A DNA stretch of 64,000 nucleotides from a virus. The stretch covers positions 62,001-126,000 of IMG/VR virus record IMGVR_UViG_3300037205_000062. One strand, 5' to 3'. The translations under genes and the position numbers were made by a program. The notes under the pieces were generated by a model. The model was not told where the DNA came from, did not search any database, and was given only the letters and a program-made list of their open reading frames with translations. The number at the start of each line of letters is the position of its first letter. The stretch's first letter is position 1. Of the stretch, positions 28,758 to 37,788 are shown in pieces.

Positions 28758-29668
28758 TTAAATTTTTGTAAAAAGTTTTCTAATCCAGCCCTATCATTCT
28801 TTAACCATTCGTTAAAGTCTTTATGCTCTGGCGTAGTAATGTCAATTTGATTCTCATCAAAATAATTACATAGCTTCTCTTTAATTTCGAGGGCAGCGTC
28901 GTTTCCAACCATACCGTTACCTTGGTCATCGTTTAAGGCAACCGTAATCTTTTGCATATCCATTTTTAATAGAAACTCAATCATTTTTTCGCTTAAATCA
29001 ACCCCAAATATAACTAACACATTCCTAACGCCACATTCAAAAAGAGCAAGCATATCCCCAATAGATTCAACTAATATAACGCTTTTCTTCTTGACAATAT
29101 CTTGTTTGTTAATATGTAATGGATATAACCAATGAGATTTCTGCCCAATTAACTTCCATTTAGGAAAATCTGGATTATCTTTGAGAAGTCTTCCAGCAAA
29201 TCCGACTAATTCATCTTTAGAATTAAAGATAGGGAAAACGTAACGATTAGTCATTGATCCATTAAAAGTGATACCACCCTTAAATTGTTCAAGGACATTT
29301 GATGATATTCCTCTCTTTATCCAATAATCATGTTGTTTTATTAATCTTAACAACATATTTTTGTCAAAAGTTGTTTGCATTGTAATAAAAGAAACGTATT
29401 TTGTATCTTTTTTTTCTAAATCAATAGAGTTTTCTAATAAAATTTTTTCCGCATCTTCACATGAAGTAAGCTTTAAAGTTCTTTTAACTAAATCTTTTAA
29501 GTTTCCACCAGTTCTATCAGCGAAATCATAATATAAGCCTGTTTTTTTTTGAATCGAAACTACACTATTATTATCCGATTCTCTATATAATGGCTTTGTT
29601 CTCCATTCGTTTCCCATATCCTTAAGGACATATCCAAGTTTTTCTAAAACTGTTTGTATGTTATTCAT
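28754..29668 (-). CDS. DNA primase with Toprim domain
   Basis: 304 residues. The N-terminal part (GLYYDFADRTGGNLKDL) matches the DnaG zinc-binding/N-terminal region minus its Cys cluster; RYVFPIFNSKDELVGFAGR leads into a Toprim domain with the catalytic Glu in VESIGDMLAL and acidic residues in NDDQGNGMVGND. It makes RNA primers for the adjacent DnaB helicase, whose gene starts one base upstream. Confidence 0.85.
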   Translation of the reverse strand: MNNIQTVLEKLGYVLKDMGNEWRTKPLYRESDNNSVVSIQKKTGLYYDFADRTGGNLKDLVKRTLKLTSCEDAEKILLENSIDLEKKDTKYVSFITMQTTFDKNMLLRLIKQHDYWIKRGISSNVLEQFKGGITFNGSMTNRYVFPIFNSKDELVGFAGRLLKDNPDFPKWKLIGQKSHWLYPLHINKQDIVKKKSVILVESIGDMLALFECGVRNVLVIFGVDLSEKMIEFLLKMDMQKITVALNDDQGNGMVGNDAALEIKEKLCNYFDENQIDITTPEHKDFNEWLKNDRAGLENFLQKFK

Positions 29669-29669
29669 T

Positions 29670-31154
29670 TTATTCTAAAATAGTATCTTCTTCCTTGTCG
29701 GCATCAATAATTTTAAATTGGGCGTTTTGTCTAATAATACTATCCTTTAAGCTACCCTTTTCTTCAACTCTAAAATTATCAAAATTTAAATTAATATAAT
29801 TTTTAACATATTTAGTTTTCTTATCTGGAAATTTTCTTAAAATTAAATCTTGATGGCCAGCAGCATCTCTGCCCTGCCAACGAGAAACAGCTTCAATTAA
29901 TTTATGAGTTCCGCTACTAGGAGTATCTAAAATAATTTCTTCTGATACTTTTCGACGTAAAATACCAACATAAGAAGCATACCATGTAATACGATCAGAA
30001 ATACCAATAGAGCTTTCGTCATCAACCAATTCTGATATTTCGCGATTATTGGTAATACCACTTCTATTAGATTGAACGGCGGTTAAAATTGGGCAATCTA
30101 GTTCTTCCGCTAATTTTTTAAGCGCATCAACTTTGTCACCCATTAACTGATATTCTTGTTGATTATATGATAATTTATCCATCATTTTAATATAGTCAAA
30201 GCAAATTAGGCATTTGCCACCACGCTTTACTTTTTTTAGATACCAACGTCTAGCAATGGCAATAACTTCTTCAATTTTCTTATTACCAATAAAATAATGG
30301 TCAACATTATACTCTTGGTCAATAGTTTTAAGTGCTTGTCTAACTTTTTCTGTAAATTCTTTATTTTTTCTCCAATTACCCGTTTCAATATACCATAAAC
30401 CAACTCCACTCTTCGCAGCAATAGTTCTAAACTGAATTTCTCTAGTTGACATTTCTGTATCTAAGATTAGAACTGGCATTTTATGAATACGACTCATTTC
30501 AGATGAAATTTCGCTCAACAAAGTACTTTTGCCCGCCTTGGCGCGTGAAGCAATAATATAAAGGTTCTTGGGGCGTAAACCTCCATAAAGGCGATTAAAC
30601 TCTGGAAATTGGGTTGAGATACCAACTTCCTCAATAGGGTTATTACCAAGTTCTTCTGCCAAATCAGATAAACCAGAGAAAAGATGCTGCTCTCCTATAT
30701 CAATTGAGTAGTTATTTAACTTATTCGCATAAATACCATCAATTTCTGTAATTGTTTTAGAAAGGTCTTGAGGAACTGATTTTTTAACGTGATTTTGAAT
30801 ATCTTGACAAACTAAATCAATATCTCTTAAAACTCTAAGTTTGACTAATTCTTGACAAGCTTGAATGGTGGCATCGGAAGTAATTGGGGTAAAAGAAATA
30901 GAATCAATATAATCAAAAATATTAATATCATCTTTAAATGATATACCTAAATTTTTAATCTCTTGAGCTAGTAATACTTTATCTATTTTTTTATTTTTTA
31001 ACGAAAAGGATTTGATACAAGAGAAAATAACATTATGAGGTTCAGCGGTAAAATCATATTCAGATACAAACCTTTCAATATCAGAAAAAACTTGTGGATT
31101 TTGAATTAATCCCCCTAACACATGTTTTTCCACCTGAATAGATTTTAATGACAT
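29670..31154 (-). CDS. dnaB: Replicative DNA helicase
   Basis: 494 residues with a DnaB N-terminal domain (EKHVLGGLIQNPQVF) and a RecA-fold helicase domain: Walker A SRAKAGKSTLL, followed by LILDTEMSTREIQFR (motif H1a), a Walker B-like LICFDYIKMM and a TAVQSNRS motif. It unwinds DNA ahead of the phage polymerase. The start codon lies at the +1 of a consensus promoter and under a 21-base palindrome, suggesting repression. Confidence 0.92.
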   Translation of the reverse strand: MSLKSIQVEKHVLGGLIQNPQVFSDIERFVSEYDFTAEPHNVIFSCIKSFSLKNKKIDKVLLAQEIKNLGISFKDDINIFDYIDSISFTPITSDATIQACQELVKLRVLRDIDLVCQDIQNHVKKSVPQDLSKTITEIDGIYANKLNNYSIDIGEQHLFSGLSDLAEELGNNPIEEVGISTQFPEFNRLYGGLRPKNLYIIASRAKAGKSTLLSEISSEMSRIHKMPVLILDTEMSTREIQFRTIAAKSGVGLWYIETGNWRKNKEFTEKVRQALKTIDQEYNVDHYFIGNKKIEEVIAIARRWYLKKVKRGGKCLICFDYIKMMDKLSYNQQEYQLMGDKVDALKKLAEELDCPILTAVQSNRSGITNNREISELVDDESSIGISDRITWYASYVGILRRKVSEEIILDTPSSGTHKLIEAVSRWQGRDAAGHQDLILRKFPDKKTKYVKNYINLNFDNFRVEEKGSLKDSIIRQNAQFKIIDADKEEDTILE

Positions 31155-31172
31155 ATCTTATGATAAGATATG
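31152..31172. promoter_or_regulatory. Palindrome over dnaB start and -10 box
   Basis: Two perfect 10-base arms (CATATCTTAT and ATAAGATATG) flank a single central base, covering the ATG and the -10 box of the dnaB promoter. This is a good operator candidate for a dimeric regulator. Confidence 0.5.
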
Positions 31173-31188
31173 CTTAATATTTTGTCAA
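31160..31188 (-). promoter_or_regulatory. Consensus promoter for dnaB
   Basis: Minus strand TTGACA (31183-31188), 17 bases, TATCAT (31160-31165). Five bases separate the -10 from the ATG at 31154, so the mRNA should be leaderless. Confidence 0.72.
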
Positions 31189-31192
31189 GTTA

Positions 31193-31474
31193 TTATTCTT
31201 CTTCATTTGATTCATCAGATTCGTCAGGTGGATTTTGATAGGAATTTAATTGATTTTTAGCGTTTTCTATATTTAGTTGGCGTAAAGCATCAACACAGTT
31301 ATTTAAATAGTTTTGCATTGCTAATGAATGAACTGTTGTATCAAAACTCATAACATGTTCTGGGGAACCCTCTTTAGAATTAAAATAAAATAGAATAAAA
31401 CCCCCAACAGTATACTCATTAAGTTGATTTAACACCTCTATAGGCATCCTACCATTATTGGATTCTTGATCCAT
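31193..31474 (-). CDS. Small acidic protein of unknown function
   Basis: 93 residues with a very acidic C-terminus (PPDESDESNEEE). The middle (GGFILFYFNSKEGSPEHVMSF) is strand-rich. No family recognised. It lies between the nuclease and dnaB genes in the replication run. Confidence 0.6.
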   Translation of the reverse strand: MDQESNNGRMPIEVLNQLNEYTVGGFILFYFNSKEGSPEHVMSFDTTVHSLAMQNYLNNCVDALRQLNIENAKNQLNSYQNPPDESDESNEEE

Positions 31475-31495
31475 ATATAGTTATTTACACTTATA

Positions 31496-31909
31496 TTATA
31501 ATGTAATATTGAATTTATTCTTAAAAAAATCACAACATATAGAACTTATTTCATAATCATAAATTTCTACAAGTTGAAAATTATTTTTTTCCAACCAATC
31601 TTGTTTTTTGAAGTCGTTTTTAATTGAAGCTATAAAATTAGCTTTTTTACCATTATGAAAGAAATGAAGTTGTTCGTGTTGGGGACCGTGAACTTCAATA
31701 GCAATTTTTAATGTAGCATTTAACAGGTCTACCTTTAATAAGGACCCATAAACTGGAAATTCTTCATACATTATCATGTTATGCCAATAAGGTTTCAAAA
31801 ATTGTTTAACTTGAAATTGAATATTGGAACGAGATTTACCATCCCAATTAATTACATAACTAGAGACGTTTTTATTTACTAACCTTCCATTTACATTATA
31901 TAATCTCAT
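31496..31909 (-). CDS. PD-(D/E)XK-type endonuclease-like protein
   Basis: 137 residues. KVDLLNATLKIAIEVHG (about 73-89) has the D...ExxG spacing of restriction-endonuclease-fold enzymes, followed by a QH pair, KKQDWLEKNNFQLVEIYDYE and a Cys pair. This resembles Vsr/DUF559-type nucleases. Its position between the RecA-like recombinase (adjacent, one-base overlap) and helicase suggests a recombination or resolvase nuclease. Confidence 0.55.
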   Translation of the reverse strand: MRLYNVNGRLVNKNVSSYVINWDGKSRSNIQFQVKQFLKPYWHNMIMYEEFPVYGSLLKVDLLNATLKIAIEVHGPQHEQLHFFHNGKKANFIASIKNDFKKQDWLEKNNFQLVEIYDYEISSICCDFFKNKFNITL

Positions 31910-33033
31910 TACTTTCCTAACACTTCTTTAAATCTATTAAATAAATATTCAGTAATATTTTGATTATCTTCTAAATATTTGCGAAGATTATCAATACCTT
32001 GATGTTGAGGTTCAATTGTAATACCAGAAGATTTAGCTTCTTCAATAAGAGTGGGCGAAAAATTAAGCCAAGCTCCAGCTTTCTTAAGAAGACTCCAACC
32101 TAATAAAATATCAATAATTTCATATTCAATCCAAATAGAATTACCACCTAAACGACCATGCTTAATAGGATACTTAACCTTAGTAAATTCATTTTCTTTA
32201 TCACTTTTTTTAATCGTGACAGTCGCCCAATGACCTACGATTTTATTTTTTTCAGGATCATATTTAGCTTTTGGGTCTTCCAATATGTTATCACCATTAT
32301 AACGAGCTTCAAATTCAAGAATATAATTAGCAAAATGAACTAATGCCCAACCTCCCCCACCAGAAGTCATCTTTGGAGCTTCTTTTGAATATGGATCAAT
32401 TTTGATATTACTAGATACTTGAGATAGACATATACAAACAACCCCATATTTTTGAAGAGGTAATGACATTTTAGACAAAAATCTTTTCATAAGTCCTGGA
32501 GCGCCAGCAACTTTCTCTTCTCCAAACCCTTTTTTTTCATCGGCTTTTAGTCTAAGACCATCTACGCTATCAATAACGACGAGTAACCTTTCCCCTTCCG
32601 TATAAGATTGTTTGACTATAGTTTCAAGTGTTTCGCAAATAAATTCCATTAAATTGGATTCAAGAACAAAACATGTTCCATAATTCCATTGTTTAGCATC
32701 GAAACAAAATTTAACGCCCGACCTTGCTTTAATATTGTCTGATAATCTACCCTCTGCCTTTACTAAAATAGCTTTACGTTTTTCATTTTTAATATCTAAA
32801 AAGTTCTTCATGATTAGAAGAGCTTCGGATGATTTTCCAGCACCACTATATCCAACGAATCTATGAATTCCTTCAGTTAAAACTATCTCTTGATCTAAGT
32901 TAAGAGAACCAGTTGATACTTTAACTGGGTGATTTTCAATAAAATTGAAATGATCATCCTTATATTTATTTAGGAGAGCATCGAGAGTTCCTTTGGTAGC
33001 TTCCCCATTATCTTGTTCTTTATTTTTTGACAT
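31909..33033 (-). CDS. RecA/UvsX-like recombinase
   Basis: 374 residues with Walker A GYSGAGKSS (about 61-69), Walker B LLVVIDSVDGL and a downstream VCICLSQVSSNI segment typical of RecA-fold strand exchange ATPases. It should polymerise on single-stranded DNA and drive homologous pairing, working with the annealing protein and nucleases encoded nearby. It overlaps the gene upstream by 14 bases. Confidence 0.82.
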   Translation of the reverse strand: MSKNKEQDNGEATKGTLDALLNKYKDDHFNFIENHPVKVSTGSLNLDQEIVLTEGIHRFVGYSGAGKSSEALLIMKNFLDIKNEKRKAILVKAEGRLSDNIKARSGVKFCFDAKQWNYGTCFVLESNLMEFICETLETIVKQSYTEGERLLVVIDSVDGLRLKADEKKGFGEEKVAGAPGLMKRFLSKMSLPLQKYGVVCICLSQVSSNIKIDPYSKEAPKMTSGGGGWALVHFANYILEFEARYNGDNILEDPKAKYDPEKNKIVGHWATVTIKKSDKENEFTKVKYPIKHGRLGGNSIWIEYEIIDILLGWSLLKKAGAWLNFSPTLIEEAKSSGITIEPQHQGIDNLRKYLEDNQNITEYLFNRFKEVLGK

Positions 33034-33388
33034 ATAAATTTATAAAATCTATTAGAGTTTTTGGCTCTTTTTTTATTATTACATCTTTTCCAATTTTTTC
33101 TGTAAAAAGAGCAATTTGTTCTATTTTGGGAGATAAATCAGTTTTTTCTATTTTATATTGTAATAAATAAGAAGATAAATATCTTTTTCCAAGGTCATCC
33201 GATAACCAAAGCAGACTACTTATTTTCCTTTGATCTGGCAAAGGAACCCATAATAAAAAATCTATACCATATTCTTGTATTAGACGTTTAGCTAAAGTAC
33301 ATTCTCTACCAAAAAAATACTTATCTTTTACGTCTGATGGAGATATAAATTTTTCAATGATCTTTTGATTATCACTAATTTTTCTCAC
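33020..33388 (-). CDS. Unknown protein heading the recombinase operon
   Basis: 122 residues, start GTG at 33388. Contains a helix-rich middle (LLWVPLPDQRKISSLLWLSDDLG) and Lys-rich end. No family recognised. It is the first gene after a consensus promoter and overlaps the recombinase gene, so the two are translated together. Confidence 0.6.
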   Translation of the reverse strand: MRKISDNQKIIEKFISPSDVKDKYFFGRECTLAKRLIQEYGIDFLLWVPLPDQRKISSLLWLSDDLGKRYLSSYLLQYKIEKTDLSPKIEQIALFTEKIGKDVIIKKEPKTLIDFINLYVKK

Positions 33389-33395
33389 TCAAATT

Positions 33396-33424
33396 AGTAT
33401 AATTTATATTTATGATTTTGTCAA
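33396..33424 (-). promoter_or_regulatory. Consensus promoter for the recombinase operon
   Basis: Minus strand TTGACA (33419-33424), 17 bases, TATACT (33396-33401). Seven bases separate it from the GTG at 33388, again predicting a leaderless mRNA. Confidence 0.72.
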
Positions 33425-33433
33425 GTAGGAATA

Positions 33434-34486
33434 TTAAGGATATAATTTGAAAACGTCAGGTCTTACTGGAATTTTTCCACTTTCAAGTTCTAGGTCAAAT
33501 TTACACATAAGTTTAATATGATCTTTAAATGGCATACGATTTGGACGCCATCCAAGTTCCTTTTGAGCCTTTGTTGAATCAGCAATAAGGCGCACAACTT
33601 CATTAGGACGTTTTAATGAATCATCAAATTTAACATATTTTTTCCAATCAAGATTAAAATAATTAAATGCCTCATTTACAAATTCCTCTCCCCAATGAGT
33701 AACTCCATTTCCTATAACAAAATTATCTGGTTTTTCTCTTTGTAATAGGGTCCACATCATTTCGCAACCAAAATCACTAAAATGTTCATCTCTAGCCCAC
33801 TCTAAATGTCCTAATTTTAATTCGTGTTCTTTACCCAAAGCAATTTTAGCGGCTGTATTAGTAATTTTTCTTGATACAAAGTCTTTGGAACGATAAGTAT
33901 TAGAATGATTAAATAAAATACCAAAACAACAATACATACCGCTATCTAATGAATCTCTATAAAAATTTATCCATCTTGCACCCAATGCTTTACCTATAGC
34001 ATAAGGAGAACGAGGATTCCAAACGAAATCTTCATTAAACATACCACTATCAATTCCTCCTACTAACTCACTTGTAGCGGCAAAATAAGTTCTAGTTTTT
34101 GGACTATAATTTTTTAAACATTCTAAAAAGTAATAAACACTTTGACCATTAACAATAATTGGAAGTTCTTTATTCTTAAATGATTCTCCGACGTGACTAT
34201 TAGCGGCTAATAAATATAATTCATCAATTCTACTATGTCTTTTAATAACCGATTTAATACATTCATTCACGCTATTTTGACAAGAAATATCGCATACTTC
34301 TAAATATAATTCAGAAAAGGGGTATTTAATTAAATCATCTTGAAATAATTCTTTAATTTTTTGTTCATCCCAAAAAGAATTTCTTCTATATGTTAAAATA
34401 ACTTTATAGTTTTTGCTCAATAGAAAGTGAGATAAAGTCTTCGCGTCCATGCCATTGGCTCCAGTAATTAAAGCGATATTATTCAT
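33434..34486 (-). CDS. GDP-mannose 4,6-dehydratase-like enzyme
   Basis: 350 residues of an extended short-chain dehydrogenase: ALITGANGMDAKTLSHFLL binds NADP, LLAANSHVGESF and AATSELVG hold substrate, and YAIGKALG is the YxxxK catalytic pair. RRNSFW and the order of blocks match GMD, which makes GDP-4-keto-6-deoxymannose. The usual QDGSYL at the glycine loop is altered. First enzyme at the end of a large glycan cassette. Confidence 0.75.
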   Translation of the reverse strand: MNNIALITGANGMDAKTLSHFLLSKNYKVILTYRRNSFWDEQKIKELFQDDLIKYPFSELYLEVCDISCQNSVNECIKSVIKRHSRIDELYLLAANSHVGESFKNKELPIIVNGQSVYYFLECLKNYSPKTRTYFAATSELVGGIDSGMFNEDFVWNPRSPYAIGKALGARWINFYRDSLDSGMYCCFGILFNHSNTYRSKDFVSRKITNTAAKIALGKEHELKLGHLEWARDEHFSDFGCEMMWTLLQREKPDNFVIGNGVTHWGEEFVNEAFNYFNLDWKKYVKFDDSLKRPNEVVRLIADSTKAQKELGWRPNRMPFKDHIKLMCKFDLELESGKIPVRPDVFKLYP

Positions 34487-34516
34487 TTTATTATAAATTA
34501 TTTTCTATGTTATTAA

Positions 34517-34945
34517 TTATACATAATTATAACAAAAATCACTACATATTCCAGTACATTCACTTATATTAGTATTATATAGCTCTGGTAAAACTGCAAT
34601 ACTATCTTTAATAACTTTGTTAGATGGAAAACTCCAAATATAACTTTTACTTGTTAAAGTTACTTTGTCATTTTCGTGCCAAAAACAGTGTATTTTATTA
34701 TTTTTTATCATTTTTTGAAGTGCTTGTATATTTTTAGCATGACACCACAATTTATTATGTTCTAAAAATTTTTCTTCTATTGAATAATTAGGAAAATCAT
34801 GTCCCAAGTAATATTTGTTATTTATATACCATATGTCAATTTCACATTCTAATCCTAAATATAATACTTTTAAAATCTGTAATGGAAAATTTTCCATTTT
34901 AGGATTTGGTCCATATAAATTACCTCTATGGCTTATTAGTATCAT
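34517..34945 (-). CDS. Glycerophosphodiester phosphodiesterase-like protein
   Basis: 142 residues beginning ILISHRGNLYGPNP, the His-Arg-Gly start of GDPD enzymes, followed by LECEIDIWYINNKYYLGHD with the conserved Glu, Asp and HD. It is about half normal GDPD length, so the C-terminal part of the barrel is reduced. It overlaps the upstream methyltransferase by four bases. A role in a phosphodiester-linked sugar or lipid step is inferred from the cassette. Confidence 0.6.
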   Translation of the reverse strand: MILISHRGNLYGPNPKMENFPLQILKVLYLGLECEIDIWYINNKYYLGHDFPNYSIEEKFLEHNKLWCHAKNIQALQKMIKNNKIHCFWHENDKVTLTSKSYIWSFPSNKVIKDSIAVLPELYNTNISECTGICSDFCYNYV

Positions 34946-35517
34946 ATTTTAATAAAAACTGTATCGCTATTATCTTGACTATATTTTTGATAATTATTTT
35001 CTTTCATCCAATTCAATATTTCAGTAATAAATGGATTTATATAATTAGTTCCATGAGTTTCAACACATACAATTTTAGGACGACTTATCATATGTTTTAA
35101 TGTGAACCATTCTGAACCTTCAGTATCTATTGCAATTATATCAATATTATTGTCATCAAAATTATCAATAGTACATGCTTGTACTTCTATTAAATTATCT
35201 TGACTTCTTGAATAATTTGGTACCATTTTATCAGCAGTATTATATGGAACATCTTTAATACTTGTAGCATCAGTATAAAACCCTATTTTATCATTAGTAT
35301 TAGCTACAGCTAAATTATGAATTGTAAGATTTGATAATCCAGAATACCATTCTACTAACATTTTATAATATTTAGGATTAGGCTCAAACATTTGTATTTT
35401 AGGGCAGGAAAAGAAAAATTCTTTCACATGAGAATTCCAAGGTTCTGCTACTCCAACTTCAATAACGTGTTTAGGAGTAAATTTTATATTATTACAAATT
35501 TCAGATAAGTTAATCAT
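34942..35517 (-). CDS. FkbM-family methyltransferase
   Basis: 191 residues. HVIEVGVAEPWN (motif I), QMFEPNPKYYKMLVEWY (motif II) and the IDIIAIDTEGSEWFTL motif of FkbM-type SAM-dependent O-methyltransferases are all present. Four-base overlaps (ATGA) join it to the genes on both sides. It probably methylates a sugar hydroxyl. Confidence 0.78.
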   Translation of the reverse strand: MINLSEICNNIKFTPKHVIEVGVAEPWNSHVKEFFFSCPKIQMFEPNPKYYKMLVEWYSGLSNLTIHNLAVANTNDKIGFYTDATSIKDVPYNTADKMVPNYSRSQDNLIEVQACTIDNFDDNNIDIIAIDTEGSEWFTLKHMISRPKIVCVETHGTNYINPFITEILNWMKENNYQKYSQDNSDTVFIKI

Positions 35518-36719
35518 ATTAATTTACCCCATTTTTCAATAGCTGACTCGTATTCTTTATCATAATTTTTATTAATTGCTTGAGCCATTGCTTTTACTCC
35601 AGCTGATGTCCCCATAGGATGCGATGTAATAGCTCCTCCTACATTTGCCATCCAATCACAATGACCAAGAATATTTGTAATATAATCTATTAAACCTGGG
35701 TGCATTCCGCAACTTAATGCTGGAACACTACCAATTTCATTCAAATTTTTAATAATCGTTTTAAGTTCTTGAGTATCGTTATCCATATAACCACCAATCA
35801 TACCAACATGTAAAGTATCACAACCACTTAAAGCAGCTAATTGAAATAAAACAGAAGGTTCTATATGATACCTATGATCTGAACAATTAAGAATTTTATC
35901 TCCACTTTTTTGAAAATGCATTAAAAGTGGTAAATTCATTTCTCTTATAGATTTATAAATTCCCATACCGCAATGAAAATTGACATGGATACCGTTTCCA
36001 CCTAATTCAGAGACTTTTTTAGAATAATTTAATATTTTATGAGCATCTGCTTGAAGTGAAGCACAATAAAAAACTTTAGCATTTGTATTTCTGATATAAT
36101 TAGCTACTAAAGGTATTCTCTTTTCAATTGGACAAAATGCTTGATTAGATAAAATTTCATCTTCTTTAATAAAATTACAACCATTATCAATAAATTGTTT
36201 GACTAAATCTAAATGTTTTTCTGGAGAAAGTCCAACTTTAGGTTTCACAATACCACCAAATAAAACTTTATCTTTTGCTACATTACAAAATTTTCTCATA
36301 CCATCTATACCAAAATATGGACGTTTTAATTCTAATAACATAGATGGAGTAAATATGACCTGTTTAACTACGCATTTTGTAATTACATCAATATCACATT
36401 GGCCACCCATAATTTGAACAAGAAGTGAAGATATTCCGTCTTCTCTAAAGTTAATATTTTTTTCTGGAAACGCTATAAAAACATTACCTTTTTTAAGTTC
36501 GCTTAATTTATCAGGGTCTTCTAATATTAAACAAGAATGATCCTTAAATAATTCATCAGTTTCAAATTCAGAACGATTATGTGGATTGCCTACTGATTGA
36601 CCAATAGCTAAATTCCAAGCAGCATCTTTTAATGTAGTTTTACTTTCTAAATAATACCAAACTACATAATAATTTTTAAGAACATTTAGATTTACATTTT
36701 GATAGAATATGTTTATCAT
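35514..36719 (-). CDS. RuBisCO-like protein (form IV)
   Basis: 401 residues clearly homologous to the RuBisCO large subunit: GGIVKPKVGLSPEKH (Lys159 = RuBisCO Lys175), FIKEDE (185 = the carbamylated Lys201, then Glu, Asp, Glu), LHVGM (His304 = His327), ALSCGMHPG (Ser336) and ANVGGAI (the phosphate-binding Gly pair). Key carboxylase residues differ: His294-Arg295 are Gln270-Lys271, and the loop-6 Lys334 is missing (GGYMD). It is therefore not a CO2-fixing enzyme but a form IV enolase or isomerase type. Embedded with overlaps between FkbM and cupin genes, so it likely processes a sugar acid or branched sugar phosphate. Confidence 0.88.
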   Translation of the reverse strand: MINIFYQNVNLNVLKNYYVVWYYLESKTTLKDAAWNLAIGQSVGNPHNRSEFETDELFKDHSCLILEDPDKLSELKKGNVFIAFPEKNINFREDGISSLLVQIMGGQCDIDVITKCVVKQVIFTPSMLLELKRPYFGIDGMRKFCNVAKDKVLFGGIVKPKVGLSPEKHLDLVKQFIDNGCNFIKEDEILSNQAFCPIEKRIPLVANYIRNTNAKVFYCASLQADAHKILNYSKKVSELGGNGIHVNFHCGMGIYKSIREMNLPLLMHFQKSGDKILNCSDHRYHIEPSVLFQLAALSGCDTLHVGMIGGYMDNDTQELKTIIKNLNEIGSVPALSCGMHPGLIDYITNILGHCDWMANVGGAITSHPMGTSAGVKAMAQAINKNYDKEYESAIEKWGKLI

Positions 36720-37036
36720 ACTTCATATTTGTCATTTTTAATACTAGGAGTCTTAATAACTATAAGTTCGCAATCTTTCAAAAATATAGGGTCAGCTATA
36801 TCTAAAGGTTTTAAAATAAACACGTCACCAGAATTTAGAGTCTGATTTTGTATTATCATTTTTCCCTTTATTAAATAATTAACCTCTGTAGCTATTTTAT
36901 GATAGTGTTTTGGCCAAATTTCACCTTTTTTATGTTTCTTAAAGCAAACTTCAAAATCATTAGAATGAAATGCGGTTTTTTTAAAAGAACCACAAAACCA
37001 ACCACCCTTCCATTTTTTTTGTCTAAAAATTTTCAT
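36716..37036 (-). CDS. Small cupin protein
   Basis: 106 residues with one cupin barrel: IWPKHYHKIATEVNYLIKG (His-x-His...Glu metal motif) and GDVFILKPLDIADP (second motif). It overlaps the RuBisCO-like gene by four bases and the nucleotidyltransferase by one. Single cupins in such clusters are often sugar isomerases or epimerases. Confidence 0.78.
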   Translation of the reverse strand: MKIFRQKKWKGGWFCGSFKKTAFHSNDFEVCFKKHKKGEIWPKHYHKIATEVNYLIKGKMIIQNQTLNSGDVFILKPLDIADPIFLKDCELIVIKTPSIKNDKYEV

Positions 37037-37788
37037 TATAGATTTCTAAGTTTTTTGTAATATTCATAATCAATTGGTGTTCCAATAGGATAATGCATGT
37101 TAAATGAAAATGGCAATACTTTCATACCCCTTTGGATCATATAATTATAAGATGGCGCTACATAATATTCTCCATTTACTGTATCTTCGTTTCTTTTCAT
37201 TTGATTAAATGATTCAATAAAATATAACCCTTTTTTCCACCAATGAAAACCATTTGTAGCAATATTACTGATAACTCGTTTTTCTTTAATATCTATTATT
37301 TCATTATTATCGCTTAATTTAATATAACTATTTTTTGGGCTACAAGAATGAAAAGTGCCTAATACTCCATCAGCATTATTAGTTTCGCAAAAATGTTCAA
37401 AAATATCATAATTCCAATCTTCTATAATTTGATCACAATTTGTTATTATAAGGGGAGATTCAATATCTGTTTTTATAGCACCAATTAATGCTGAATCTGC
37501 TGGTCCTTGAGGAAGGTAATCTATAGGTATTATTTGAAAAAAATCTCTTGGTAATTGTTTATTAATTACTTTGAAAATGTCATTTTCATTTAATTGTTTA
37601 ATATTAACGATAAAGGTAAAATAGAACGACTTATTAAACCCCATTTGCTTGTCAAATAAATTTTTTATAACGCATTCAATCATTGAATATTTTCCTAATG
37701 AAAGAAGGGGTTTGGGTAATGTATAACCACAATCGGAAAATCTTTTCCCAATTCCAGCCATAGGTATTACTATATTAATTTTATTCAT
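37036..37788 (-). CDS. Sugar-phosphate nucleotidyltransferase
   Basis: About 250 residues from the ATG at 37788: INIVIPMAGIGKRFSDCGY (nucleotide-binding GxGxRF variant), LPKPLLSLGKYSMIECVI, LIITNCDQIIEDW (metal-binding Asp) and GTFHSCSPKNSYIKL. It activates a sugar phosphate to an NDP-sugar. A longer upstream frame is possible but would run into the WavE-like gene, and the family begins at this ATG. Confidence 0.8.
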   Translation of the reverse strand: MNKINIVIPMAGIGKRFSDCGYTLPKPLLSLGKYSMIECVIKNLFDKQMGFNKSFYFTFIVNIKQLNENDIFKVINKQLPRDFFQIIPIDYLPQGPADSALIGAIKTDIESPLIITNCDQIIEDWNYDIFEHFCETNNADGVLGTFHSCSPKNSYIKLSDNNEIIDIKEKRVISNIATNGFHWWKKGLYFIESFNQMKRNEDTVNGEYYVAPSYNYMIQRGMKVLPFSFNMHYPIGTPIDYEYYKKLRNL

